The translations under genes and the position numbers were made by a program. The notes beneath the pieces are model-generated. The model did not search any database. It was not told the DNA's origin and saw nothing but the letters and a program-made list of their open reading frames with translations. Shown in pieces: positions 35,434 to 42,541 of a DNA stretch of 64,000 nucleotides; within the stretch, counting starts at the first letter, position 1; each line of letters opens with the position of its first letter. Source of the stretch: Trebonia sp963734665 (GTDB taxonomy: Bacteria; Actinomycetota; Actinomycetes; Streptosporangiales; Streptosporangiaceae); assembly GCA_963734665.1 (NCBI GenBank), contig CAVTIR010000013.1, forward strand, positions 1,612,001 to 1,676,000, given 5' to 3'.

Positions 35434-36693
35434 GTGACCGACTCGCAAACCTGGAGCAGCGACCTCAACCTGTCGGATATCACCTTCTGGGCGCAGCCGC
35501 CCGCGCTACGTCAGGCCGCCTACCGGACGCTGCGGGCGCTGGACTCGCCGCCGTTCTTCGAGGCGGGCGAGTCACCGTTCGGCACCGAGAAGGAACGCGG
35601 CTACTACGCCCTGCTCAGGCACGCCGACGTTGCCGAGGCCAGCAGGAACCCGCAGCTGTTCTCTTCCGCCGCCGGGGCCACGAGCATCTATGACCTGCCG
35701 ACGGAGTTCAACGAGTACTTCGGCTCGATGATCAGCATGGACGACCCGCGGCACGCCCGGCTCCGCCGGATCGTCTCCCGCGCGTTCACCCCGAAGATGA
35801 TCAAGAAGTTCGAGGAGGACGTGCAGCGGACCGCCAGCGTCATCGTCGATGACCTGCTCACGACCGGCCCGTGCGACTTCGTGCAGCACGTATCCGCCCG
35901 GCTCCCGCTGAAGATCATCTGCCGGATGATGGGCATCGGGGAAGAGCACTACGACACGGTGCTGCGCGACACCAACATCATCTTGTCCGGCGCGGATCCC
36001 GAGTTCGTCAGCGAGAACATAACCGAGGCCCAGACCCAGATCCTGACCGCGGGCATAGAGCTGGGCGGGCTGGTCACCGGCCTGGCCGAGCGGCGGCAGG
36101 CGTCACTGGCGGACGACCTGGTCTCGTCGCTGGCGACCGCGAATGTCGACGGCGAGCAGCTCACCCCCGCGGAGCTCGCCTCGTTCTTCATCCTGCTCGT
36201 CGCGGCGGGCAACGAGACCACGCGGAACGCGATCTCCCACGCGCTGCTGCTGCTCACCGAGCACCCCGGCCAGCGGGAACTGCTGCTCGCCGACTTCGAC
36301 GGCCGGATCGGCCCGGCCGTCGAGGAGATCGTGCGCTACGTCTCCCCCGTCATCTGGATGCGCCGCACCCTCACCAGGGACACGGACATGAACGGGCACG
36401 CCTTTGCCGCGGGTGACAAGTTCCTGCTGATCTACCAGGCCGCCAACAGGGACGAGACCGTGTTTGACGAGCCGGACCGCTTCGACATCACGCGGTCACC
36501 CAACCCGCACGTCGGATTCGGCTCGGCGGGGCCGCACTTCTGCCTCGGGGCGCACCTGGCCCGCCGGGAAATCTCCGCCATCCTGCGCGAACTGCTGAGC
36601 CGGGTCCCGGACATCCGGGCCGCCGGGGAGCCTGACTACCTGCTGTCCAGCTTCATCAACGGGATCAAGCACCTGCCCTGCGAGTTCGGCTGA
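35434..36693 (+). CDS. Cytochrome P450, similar to steroid/fatty-acid hydroxylating CYP124/125/142 types
   Basis: 419 residues from a GTG start. I-helix AAGNETTRNAISHALLLL (AGxET), the ExxR region EEIVRYVSPVIWMRRTL, and the heme loop FGSAGPHFCLGAHLAR with the axial Cys at 370. The N-terminal SMISMDDPRHARLRRIVSRAFTP is the C-helix region. VIWMRRTLTRD, NRDETVFDEPDRFDITRSPNPHVGFG and the HLPCEF end resemble the mycobacterial sterol side-chain hydroxylase group; this is similarity by eye. No ferredoxin gene is adjacent, so redox partners must come from elsewhere. Confidence 0.9.
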   Translation: MTDSQTWSSDLNLSDITFWAQPPALRQAAYRTLRALDSPPFFEAGESPFGTEKERGYYALLRHADVAEASRNPQLFSSAAGATSIYDLPTEFNEYFGSMISMDDPRHARLRRIVSRAFTPKMIKKFEEDVQRTASVIVDDLLTTGPCDFVQHVSARLPLKIICRMMGIGEEHYDTVLRDTNIILSGADPEFVSENITEAQTQILTAGIELGGLVTGLAERRQASLADDLVSSLATANVDGEQLTPAELASFFILLVAAGNETTRNAISHALLLLTEHPGQRELLLADFDGRIGPAVEEIVRYVSPVIWMRRTLTRDTDMNGHAFAAGDKFLLIYQAANRDETVFDEPDRFDITRSPNPHVGFGSAGPHFCLGAHLARREISAILRELLSRVPDIRAAGEPDYLLSSFINGIKHLPCEFG

Positions 36694-36734
36694 GAGGCTC
36701 TCATCCAGGGTTCCGAACGGAGGCGTGCTTCGCC

Positions 36735-37286
36735 TCAGCCGGTCTGCACCACGCTCGCCGCGACGATGACGCCATGCTGCACGGTGTCGGTGCCGGTGTA
36801 GTACTGCGTTGCGCCGGTACAGCTGTTGCCGGCCGCTAGGTCGAAGTTCACCTGGTCGCCGGAATCCCAGTTCTCGGTCACCGCCTGCGACCCGGTGCAG
36901 GCGAATCCGGCCGCGAATTGCTGATAGGACTGGCCGGTTGTAGCTCCGTGTCCGATTAGCGCATATGCCTGCTCGTAGTTGCCTGACTCGATATCGCCGT
37001 AGTAGGCGGAAACCACGGCCCACGGATCGGTGACATTCTGGTCAGCCGGTTGCTGAGGCGCTGCCAGCGAAGGCGCGGCGGCGGCCGTCGACGGCGCGGC
37101 GGACGGCGCGGCGGACGGCGCGGCGGCTACCGTTCGGTACTTGACCACGGTCTTGGTAGGGGCAACCGGCGCGGCCGAGCGCGTTGCCGGTGACTGCATC
37201 ACGGTGACCGGTGTCGTCCCGCACGCCGTAAGTCCCACGCCAAGCCCGACCAGCCCCGCCACTGCTGCTGCCGCCATCACCTTCAT
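36735..37286 (-). CDS. Secreted lipoprotein of unknown function
   Basis: 183 residues from the ATG at 37286, which places the hydrophobic signal at once; an ATG at 37328 is possible. The lipobox is GLTACG. A long Ala/Pro/Ser spacer with AAPS repeats leads to a C-terminal domain (VVSAYYGDIESGNYEQAYALIGHGATTGQSYQQFAAGF) that looks like a small SnoaL/NTF2-like or DUF4878-type extracytoplasmic fold, with paired cysteines. Function unknown. Confidence 0.65.
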   Translation of the reverse strand: MKVMAAAAVAGLVGLGVGLTACGTTPVTVMQSPATRSAAPVAPTKTVVKYRTVAAAPSAAPSAAPSTAAAAPSLAAPQQPADQNVTDPWAVVSAYYGDIESGNYEQAYALIGHGATTGQSYQQFAAGFACTGSQAVTENWDSGDQVNFDLAAGNSCTGATQYYTGTDTVQHGVIVAASVVQTG

Positions 37287-37584
37287 CACATACCTGCCTA
37301 ACCAGCTTTCGTCACTTCTTGCACTCATTTAACTCCTGTCTGTGATCTGTGTCACGCAGGTACGTCCGTCCCGCCATGGGCAGCGGCCCTGTAAGGCGAA
37401 GCTGACGGTCAACCCCGAGTCGCGCCGGGCCGGGCCAGCGGCGCCACGAAGTCTGTGACGTCGAGCTGGTCCTCGGCTCGCACTGCGAATGTCCACCTGC
37501 TGCGGCCCAGATGATGTTGCTTACGATTTCGCCCTGCGGCCAACGTCCGCGAAATCAGCTGGTCTCGCCCGGCGTTGTCCAGGC
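37287..37584. other. Intergenic region without recognised gene
   Basis: 298 bases between the divergent lipoprotein and DUF2236 genes. The frame of the DUF2236 gene is open back to 37489 but lacks a ribosome binding site and family similarity there. No distinct inverted repeat was noted. Confidence 0.4.
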
Positions 37585-38439
37585 ATGCCGGTCACCGACA
37601 TTCTTCGCAGGCGGATCGGGGAAGCCGTCATCGAGCGGGTCGCCGGGCCGCGGAAGCGGTCACCGGGCGAGCGGCCCCGGATAGCGGAGGCTGACCGCTG
37701 GTTCGCCGCGGACCGTCCCATCCGGCAGGTGCACAGCGACTGCGCGATGTTCGTGGGGGGCATGGCGGCGTTGCTCTTGCAGTCGCTGCATCCGCTGGCC
37801 ATGGCCGCGGTCGCCGATCACTCGGGCTACCGGACTGATCCCTGGGGACGGCTGCAGCGGACGAGTCATTTCATCGCGTCCACGACATTCGGCCGCAAGG
37901 AAGACGCCGCGGCCGCGATAGCGAGGGTCCGCGCCATCCACGAGCAGGTCACGGGAACCGCGCCAGACGGACAGCGGTACGCGGCGTCCGACCCGCACCT
38001 GCTGACCTGGGTGCACGTCGCGGAGGTCCACGCCTTCCTGCGCGCCTACGAGGTGTACGGCGAGCGCCCTCTGGGTCAGGTGGCACGCGACGCTTACGTG
38101 GCGGACATGGCCCTGATCGCGGCCGAACTGGGCGTGCCAGACCCGCCCGGGACCGAGGCCGAGGTCCTCGCCATGATCAGCGGCTACCGCCCCGAACTGG
38201 CCGGAACCCCGCAGGCATGGGAGGCGGCCCGGTTCCTGCTGCGGGAACCGCCTCTCCCCCTGGTGCTGCGCCCGGTGTACGTGGGGCTGGCCGCGGCAGC
38301 GGTCGCTCTGCTTCCCCGCTGGGCCAGGCGCGAACTCAGGATCCCGTCCCTGCCGCTAGCTGACGCGACCCTCGCACGCCCGGCAGGCCACCTGGTAGTG
38401 ACCGCCATCCGCTGGGGCATCTCGGCCCCGAACGCCTGA
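37585..38439 (+). CDS. DUF2236 / MpaB-family oxygenase-like protein (second paralog)
   Basis: 284 residues from ATG 37585. Signatures: VHSDCAMFVGGMAALLLQSLHPLAMAAVADHSGYRTDPWGRLQRTSHFIASTTFG, then ARVRAIHEQVTGTAPDGQRYAASDPHLLTWVHVAEVHAFLRAYEVYG. This is the same family as the protein at 7020-7931 but clearly diverged. Heme-binding histidines are expected in the HPLAMAAVADH and DPHLLTWVHVAE segments. It stands alone. Confidence 0.87.
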   Translation: MPVTDILRRRIGEAVIERVAGPRKRSPGERPRIAEADRWFAADRPIRQVHSDCAMFVGGMAALLLQSLHPLAMAAVADHSGYRTDPWGRLQRTSHFIASTTFGRKEDAAAAIARVRAIHEQVTGTAPDGQRYAASDPHLLTWVHVAEVHAFLRAYEVYGERPLGQVARDAYVADMALIAAELGVPDPPGTEAEVLAMISGYRPELAGTPQAWEAARFLLREPPLPLVLRPVYVGLAAAAVALLPRWARRELRIPSLPLADATLARPAGHLVVTAIRWGISAPNA

Positions 38440-38493
38440 TGCCGATACGTTAGTGACGGACACCACCTGCGCCGGGAAACACGTTCTGCAAGC

Positions 38494-38979
38494 TCACATG
38501 TGCTCGATGATGATGTCGGCGTGGTTGAGGGTGGCGGCGTAGGCGGTGATGTCGTCTGGGTCGCTGGTGAGGATCTGCGCGGGACCGTGCAGTGCCGCCG
38601 TTATGACGACCAGTGCGTCGATGACGTCCGGCCGCTTCTTGGCGGAGAGCCTGGCCTCGGTGAGCATGGCGCCGGCTCGCTTGTAGGAGTCCAGGGTGAA
38701 GGTCCTGGCGCACGCGACGCAGCCGGCTGGCAGGCTGGCCATCCCCCGGATGGGCGGCGTGCCGTCCCGGGTCTGCGGTACCGTGCAGTCTCTCAGGAAC
38801 TGGCTGAAGGCGTGCACGGTCTTCGGATCAGGGCGCCAGGCCTGGGCGAGCACCGGGCCGATGATGACCGGCCGGTGGGGTGCCGCGCGCAGGCCGCGGT
38901 GCAGCAGCAGCGCAGCCGGCTTGCCCCGCAGCAGCGCGACAAGCATGCCGGTGTCATAGACGACGGTGCGGGTGGTCAC
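38494..38979 (-). CDS. PIN-domain toxin-like ribonuclease (VapC type)
   Basis: 161 residues. It starts with GTG whose first bases overlap the antitoxin stop (GTGA). VVYDTGMLVALLRGK gives the first conserved Asp, KKRPDVIDALVVITAALHG the central acidic pair, and ILTSDPDDITAYAATL the C-terminal Asp of a PIN domain. It likely cleaves RNA when released from its partner. A Cys-containing insert (LPAGCVACARTF) in the middle is atypical. It forms a two-gene operon with the upstream small gene. Confidence 0.8.
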   Translation of the reverse strand: MTTRTVVYDTGMLVALLRGKPAALLLHRGLRAAPHRPVIIGPVLAQAWRPDPKTVHAFSQFLRDCTVPQTRDGTPPIRGMASLPAGCVACARTFTLDSYKRAGAMLTEARLSAKKRPDVIDALVVITAALHGPAQILTSDPDDITAYAATLNHADIIIEHM

Positions 38980-39287
38980 GCGACGCCCGAGTCATCCGAT
39001 CCGAGTGCGCTGCCCAGGACCCGGCGGACAAGGAGCTGCTCCTCCGCGGTCAGGGACGCGAACGAGGGCAGGTTCGCTTCCGGGATGTTGGCTGCGTCCT
39101 CAAGGGCGGCCTGGTTAAGCGAGTCCAGAGCGGCGAAGGCCGCCGTGGCGGCATCGTCGCGCGCCATCTGCGCGACGGCGGCCGCGACCATGTAAGCGGA
39201 CACGTCCATCCCTGCCGCCTCGGCATGCGCCTTGATCGCAGCCTGAACCTCCGAGGCCGTCGAGATGCTGAATCGCACATTGGCCAT
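38976..39287 (-). CDS. VapB-type antitoxin, ribbon-helix-helix-like
   Basis: 103 residues from the ATG at 39287. The N-terminus VRFSISTASEVQAAIKAHAEAAGMDVSAYMVAAAVAQMARD matches the beta-strand plus two helices of ribbon-helix-helix DNA-binding antitoxins. The acidic C-terminus would cover the PIN toxin. The stop overlaps the toxin start by 4 bases, as is usual for VapBC pairs. Confidence 0.75.
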   Translation of the reverse strand: MANVRFSISTASEVQAAIKAHAEAAGMDVSAYMVAAAVAQMARDDAATAAFAALDSLNQAALEDAANIPEANLPSFASLTAEEQLLVRRVLGSALGSDDSGVA

Positions 39288-39512
39288 GCCAGTAGCGTAA
39301 CACGCCGTATTACGTCGATCATGGGCAGGCACGACCTTCGCGGTCGCGGCCTTAACGGCGCCCTCCACAAGCCCCTCCCAGACAACTGCAGTTGATGCTA
39401 GTCGACTATTCTTGAGTAAACGATACCAATCAGGGGCGGAACTACGCACATGTCTCGATCTCGCGGCCGACATGCCAGGTATTCCTAGCCGCATCCGCAC
39501 GCCTGCCTCGCA

Positions 39513-40754
39513 CTAGTGAGGGCGCACCGAGCCGAGCAGGGCGCGCAGCCGCCTGGCTAGGACTGCCGCGATGAGCCGCAGGGCGCCGGCGGGGCGTGCG
39601 GCGGCTGGTGCCTGCCCGGTGGCAGCGCGCTCGATGGCGGCGGCGAACTCGCCGAACATCTGCGCGGCGACGTCGCCGCTCAGCGAACGGCCGAAGCTCG
39701 CGATCCGCCCGGTCAGGTACAGCCGCGCGGTCGCGGCCAGGGCCGTGGCGTGCCGTCCGCGGTCCGTGACGGTGAGCGTGATGTCGGCCTGAGCCTGGCC
39801 GCTGGCCGGGTCGCCGCCCTGGGCGAGGACGCGGATCCGCCGCTCGTCCCGTTCGGCGACGTGCGCGACGCCGGTGAAGGACAGCCGGACCGGTCCGAGC
39901 GTGATGCGGGCGCGGCCTTCGTACCAGTCGTCGCCGAGTTCCGCAGTGAGTTCCGCGCCGGGCAGGCAGCGGGCGAGCAGGTGGATGTCGGCGAGGATCC
40001 GGGTGACCGCGTCCGCCGGCAGCGGGATCTCCCGGGTCAGCTCCACGATCGCCGTCGGCTCTGCCGGAGGCAGCGCGATCCGGTCGGGGTGCTGCCCGGC
40101 CGCCGCGTGGCCCGGGCCTTGATCGGAGGGTACGGGACTGAGGTCAGCCGCCACCGTTCTGGAGGAAAGACAGGCGCCCCTCGGGCCGGGCAGGGATGCC
40201 GGCGTGCGGTTGAGAGGCGGCGGCAGGCGCGGGGCGCCGTCGTCCGCGGGGCGGTAGTGGTCGGCAACGGCGGCGACCGCGGCGACGATGTTGCGGTAGC
40301 CGGTGCAGCGGCAGATCACGCCGGACAGTTCCGCGGGCAGGTCCTCGGCCCGGACCTGCGGATCGTGTTTCAGGAGGTCGTAGGCGCTTAGCAGGAACCC
40401 GGGCGTGCAGAATCCGCACTGCAGGGCGTGGTGGCGGCCGAAGGATTCCTGCAGCGGGTGCAGTTCCGTCGGCGTCCCGAGGCCCTCGACGGTCGTGATG
40501 TCCGCGCCGTCGGCCTGGCAGGCGAGCATGAGGCAGGACCGCACCGCGGCGCCGTCGAATAGGACCGTGCACATGCCGCAGACGCCGTGCTCGCAGCCGA
40601 CGTGCGTGCCGGTGAGGCCGAGCCGGTCGCGCAGCGCGTCGGCGAGGGTGACCCGGGCGGGCAGCGTGAGCTCGGCCGGCGTGCCGTTGACCGTCAGCCG
40701 GGTGGTTACCGTGTCGCCGGGGGCGGTACGGGTGACCTCGCGGGGAACGGTCAC
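39513..40754 (-). CDS. Fused [2Fe-2S] subunit of a molybdenum hydroxylase plus CoxG-like SRPBCC domain
   Basis: 413 residues from a GTG that overlaps the stop of the FAD-subunit gene (GTGA). Residues 1-165 are a CoxS/HmfC-type iron-sulfur protein: plant-type cluster Cys54, 59, 62, 74 (HVGCEHGVCGMCTVL) and helical-domain cluster Cys113, 116, 148, 150 (LQCGFCTPGF, VICRCTGYRN). After an 80-residue Pro-rich linker, residues of about 245-390 form an SRPBCC domain like CoxG (ELTREIPLPADAVTRILADIHLLARCLPGAEL), which in CO dehydrogenase systems aids cofactor maturation. CoxG is normally a separate gene. It is the last gene of the operon. Confidence 0.87.
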   Translation of the reverse strand: MTVPREVTRTAPGDTVTTRLTVNGTPAELTLPARVTLADALRDRLGLTGTHVGCEHGVCGMCTVLFDGAAVRSCLMLACQADGADITTVEGLGTPTELHPLQESFGRHHALQCGFCTPGFLLSAYDLLKHDPQVRAEDLPAELSGVICRCTGYRNIVAAVAAVADHYRPADDGAPRLPPPLNRTPASLPGPRGACLSSRTVAADLSPVPSDQGPGHAAAGQHPDRIALPPAEPTAIVELTREIPLPADAVTRILADIHLLARCLPGAELTAELGDDWYEGRARITLGPVRLSFTGVAHVAERDERRIRVLAQGGDPASGQAQADITLTVTDRGRHATALAATARLYLTGRIASFGRSLSGDVAAQMFGEFAAAIERAATGQAPAAARPAGALRLIAAVLARRLRALLGSVRPH

Positions 40755-41737
40755 GGTGTGCTCCCGGCGGCAGGGGTACCGGCGAGGGAGCGGGCGGTGG
40801 CGCGGCCCAGCTCGGCGGCGACGAGGCCGCCGATTAGGCGCCTGCGGTACGCGGTGCTGCCGTGCATGTCCCCGGCCGTGCTCACGACGTCGGCGGCGAA
40901 GTCCCCGGCGGCCGCGGCGAACCCGGCGCGCAGCGCGTCCCGTGTGGTGTCCTCGCCGGGTCCGTGCCCGCCTTCTGCGACGGTGGCGAGGACATCGGAC
41001 ACCCAGGCGGAGACGTCCTGCAGGACAGGACGGTCGGCGACGCCGAAGCACGCGACGGTGGCCTGCGGCCGGCCGTCGGCGGCGCCGCGGACCCGGACGG
41101 CGACGCCGGCAAGGGCGAAGTCGCCGTGCCGGCGCGCGACCTCGGCGAAGCCGCTGCCCTCCCCCTGCTCGGCGACCGGGAACGCGACCGACTCCAGGAG
41201 CTCATCCGGCCGCAGGGCGGTCGTCATCGCCGCGGTGAAGAAGTCCGCCGCGCTGACCTCGCGGCAGCCGCGCTCGGACACGACGGTCATCGTGCCGCCG
41301 AGGCAGCAGGCGACGGCGGGCAGCTCGGCAGCGGGATCGGCGTGCGCGATGCTGCCGCAGACCGTGCCGCGGCTGCGGATTTCCCGGTGCCCCACCCAGG
41401 GCAGTGCCATCCGCAGCAGCGGCACCGCGGCCGTGGCGGGGTGGGCCTGCGCGGCGCGCTGGCGCACGGTCGCGCCGATCCGCACGACCGTGCCTCCGGC
41501 TGCCCGCGCCCCGCCGCGCGGCGGCGCGGGCCCGACCGTGATGACGTCCAGTGCGGTGACCGCGTTGATGTCGACGAGCGTGCCGGGCCGGCCGAGGCGC
41601 ATGGCGAGCACCGGCACGAGCGACTGGCCGCCGGCGAGGATCTTCGCGCCGCCAGGGCTGCTTTCCGCCGCGGCCAGCTCGGCCAGGACGCCGGGGACCG
41701 TGCCGGGCCTGACGTAGCCGAAGGGCGCTGCCTTCAC
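40751..41737 (-). CDS. FAD-binding medium subunit of a molybdenum hydroxylase (CoxM-like)
   Basis: 328 residues. FAD-binding signatures are AGGQSLVPVLAMRLGRPGTLVDI and TVCGSIAHADPAAELP, the two loops that hold the FAD pyrophosphate. The C-terminal CO_deh_flav_C region follows. It passes electrons from the iron-sulfur subunit to an acceptor. The start lies 21 bases after the crotonase stop, and the stop overlaps the next gene by 4 bases, so it is part of one operon. Confidence 0.9.
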   Translation of the reverse strand: MKAAPFGYVRPGTVPGVLAELAAAESSPGGAKILAGGQSLVPVLAMRLGRPGTLVDINAVTALDVITVGPAPPRGGARAAGGTVVRIGATVRQRAAQAHPATAAVPLLRMALPWVGHREIRSRGTVCGSIAHADPAAELPAVACCLGGTMTVVSERGCREVSAADFFTAAMTTALRPDELLESVAFPVAEQGEGSGFAEVARRHGDFALAGVAVRVRGAADGRPQATVACFGVADRPVLQDVSAWVSDVLATVAEGGHGPGEDTTRDALRAGFAAAAGDFAADVVSTAGDMHGSTAYRRRLIGGLVAAELGRATARSLAGTPAAGSTP

Positions 41738-41758
41738 CGGGCCTCCTCCACTGGTGCT

Positions 41759-42538
41759 TCACTGGTGCCTGAAGGCTGGCTTGCGCCTCTCGCCGAAGGC
41801 CGCGACGCCTTCGGCGAAGTCGCGGGTGGTGCGGAGCATGGCGTACGACTTCCGCTCCAGCTCGATGCCGGTGTAGAGCGGCCCGTCGGTGCCCCGGTCG
41901 AGAACTTCCTTGGCGGTGCGCAGCGCGGCGCCGGAGAAGCCGAGCAGCTTGGTGACCAGGGCCTCGGTGATCCCGGCGAGGCCGTCGGCGTCTTCGGCGA
42001 GCTCCGCGACCAGGCCCCAGTCTGCGGCCTGCTGGGCGGAGAACCGGGTGCCGGTCATGATGTGGTACTTCGCGCGAGACAGGCCGATCAGCCGGGCAAG
42101 CCGCTGGGTGCCGCCGCTGCCGGGGATCATGCCGAGGGTCATCTCGGGGAGAGCGAACTGGGCGCGCCTGGTCGCCACGCGGATGTCGGCGGACAAGGCG
42201 AGTTCAAGCCCGACGCCGAAGCAGTAGCCGTCAACCGCCGCGATGACCGGCTTCGGACTGCGAGCCGGGGCGGTGATGTCGTGGCCGAGGTCGGTCAGGC
42301 CGAACGGCTCGACCTCCATGAAACCAGCGATGTCCCCGCCGGACGTGAAATGCTCCCCCGCGCCCCGGATCACGACGACCCGGACGCCGGGGTCGGCGTC
42401 TATCCCGGCGAACAACTCCTGCATCCGCCGCCTGGTCTCGAACGTGACGACGTTGTACTTGCCGTTCTCCAGGGTCAGGTGGACGACCTGGCCGTCGTGG
42501 CTCTTATCGAGGTGGATCTGGCCTCCAGTGAGCGCCAT
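41759..42538 (-). CDS. Enoyl-CoA hydratase/isomerase (crotonase) family protein
   Basis: 259 residues. The oxyanion-hole regions GEHFTSGGDIAGF and YCFGVGLELALSADIRVA are present. FALPEMTLGMIPGSGGTQRLARLIGL keeps the first catalytic Glu position (PEMTLG). The second Glu of true hydratases (MEMVLTG) is replaced (KYHIMTG), so the reaction may be hydrolysis or isomerisation instead of hydration. It sits inside a CoA-ligase/molybdenum-hydroxylase operon, where the furoate pathway has a crotonase-fold 2-oxoglutaryl-CoA hydrolase (HmfE). Confidence 0.87.
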   Translation of the reverse strand: MALTGGQIHLDKSHDGQVVHLTLENGKYNVVTFETRRRMQELFAGIDADPGVRVVVIRGAGEHFTSGGDIAGFMEVEPFGLTDLGHDITAPARSPKPVIAAVDGYCFGVGLELALSADIRVATRRAQFALPEMTLGMIPGSGGTQRLARLIGLSRAKYHIMTGTRFSAQQAADWGLVAELAEDADGLAGITEALVTKLLGFSGAALRTAKEVLDRGTDGPLYTGIELERKSYAMLRTTRDFAEGVAAFGERRKPAFRHQ

Positions 42539-42541
42539 GGG

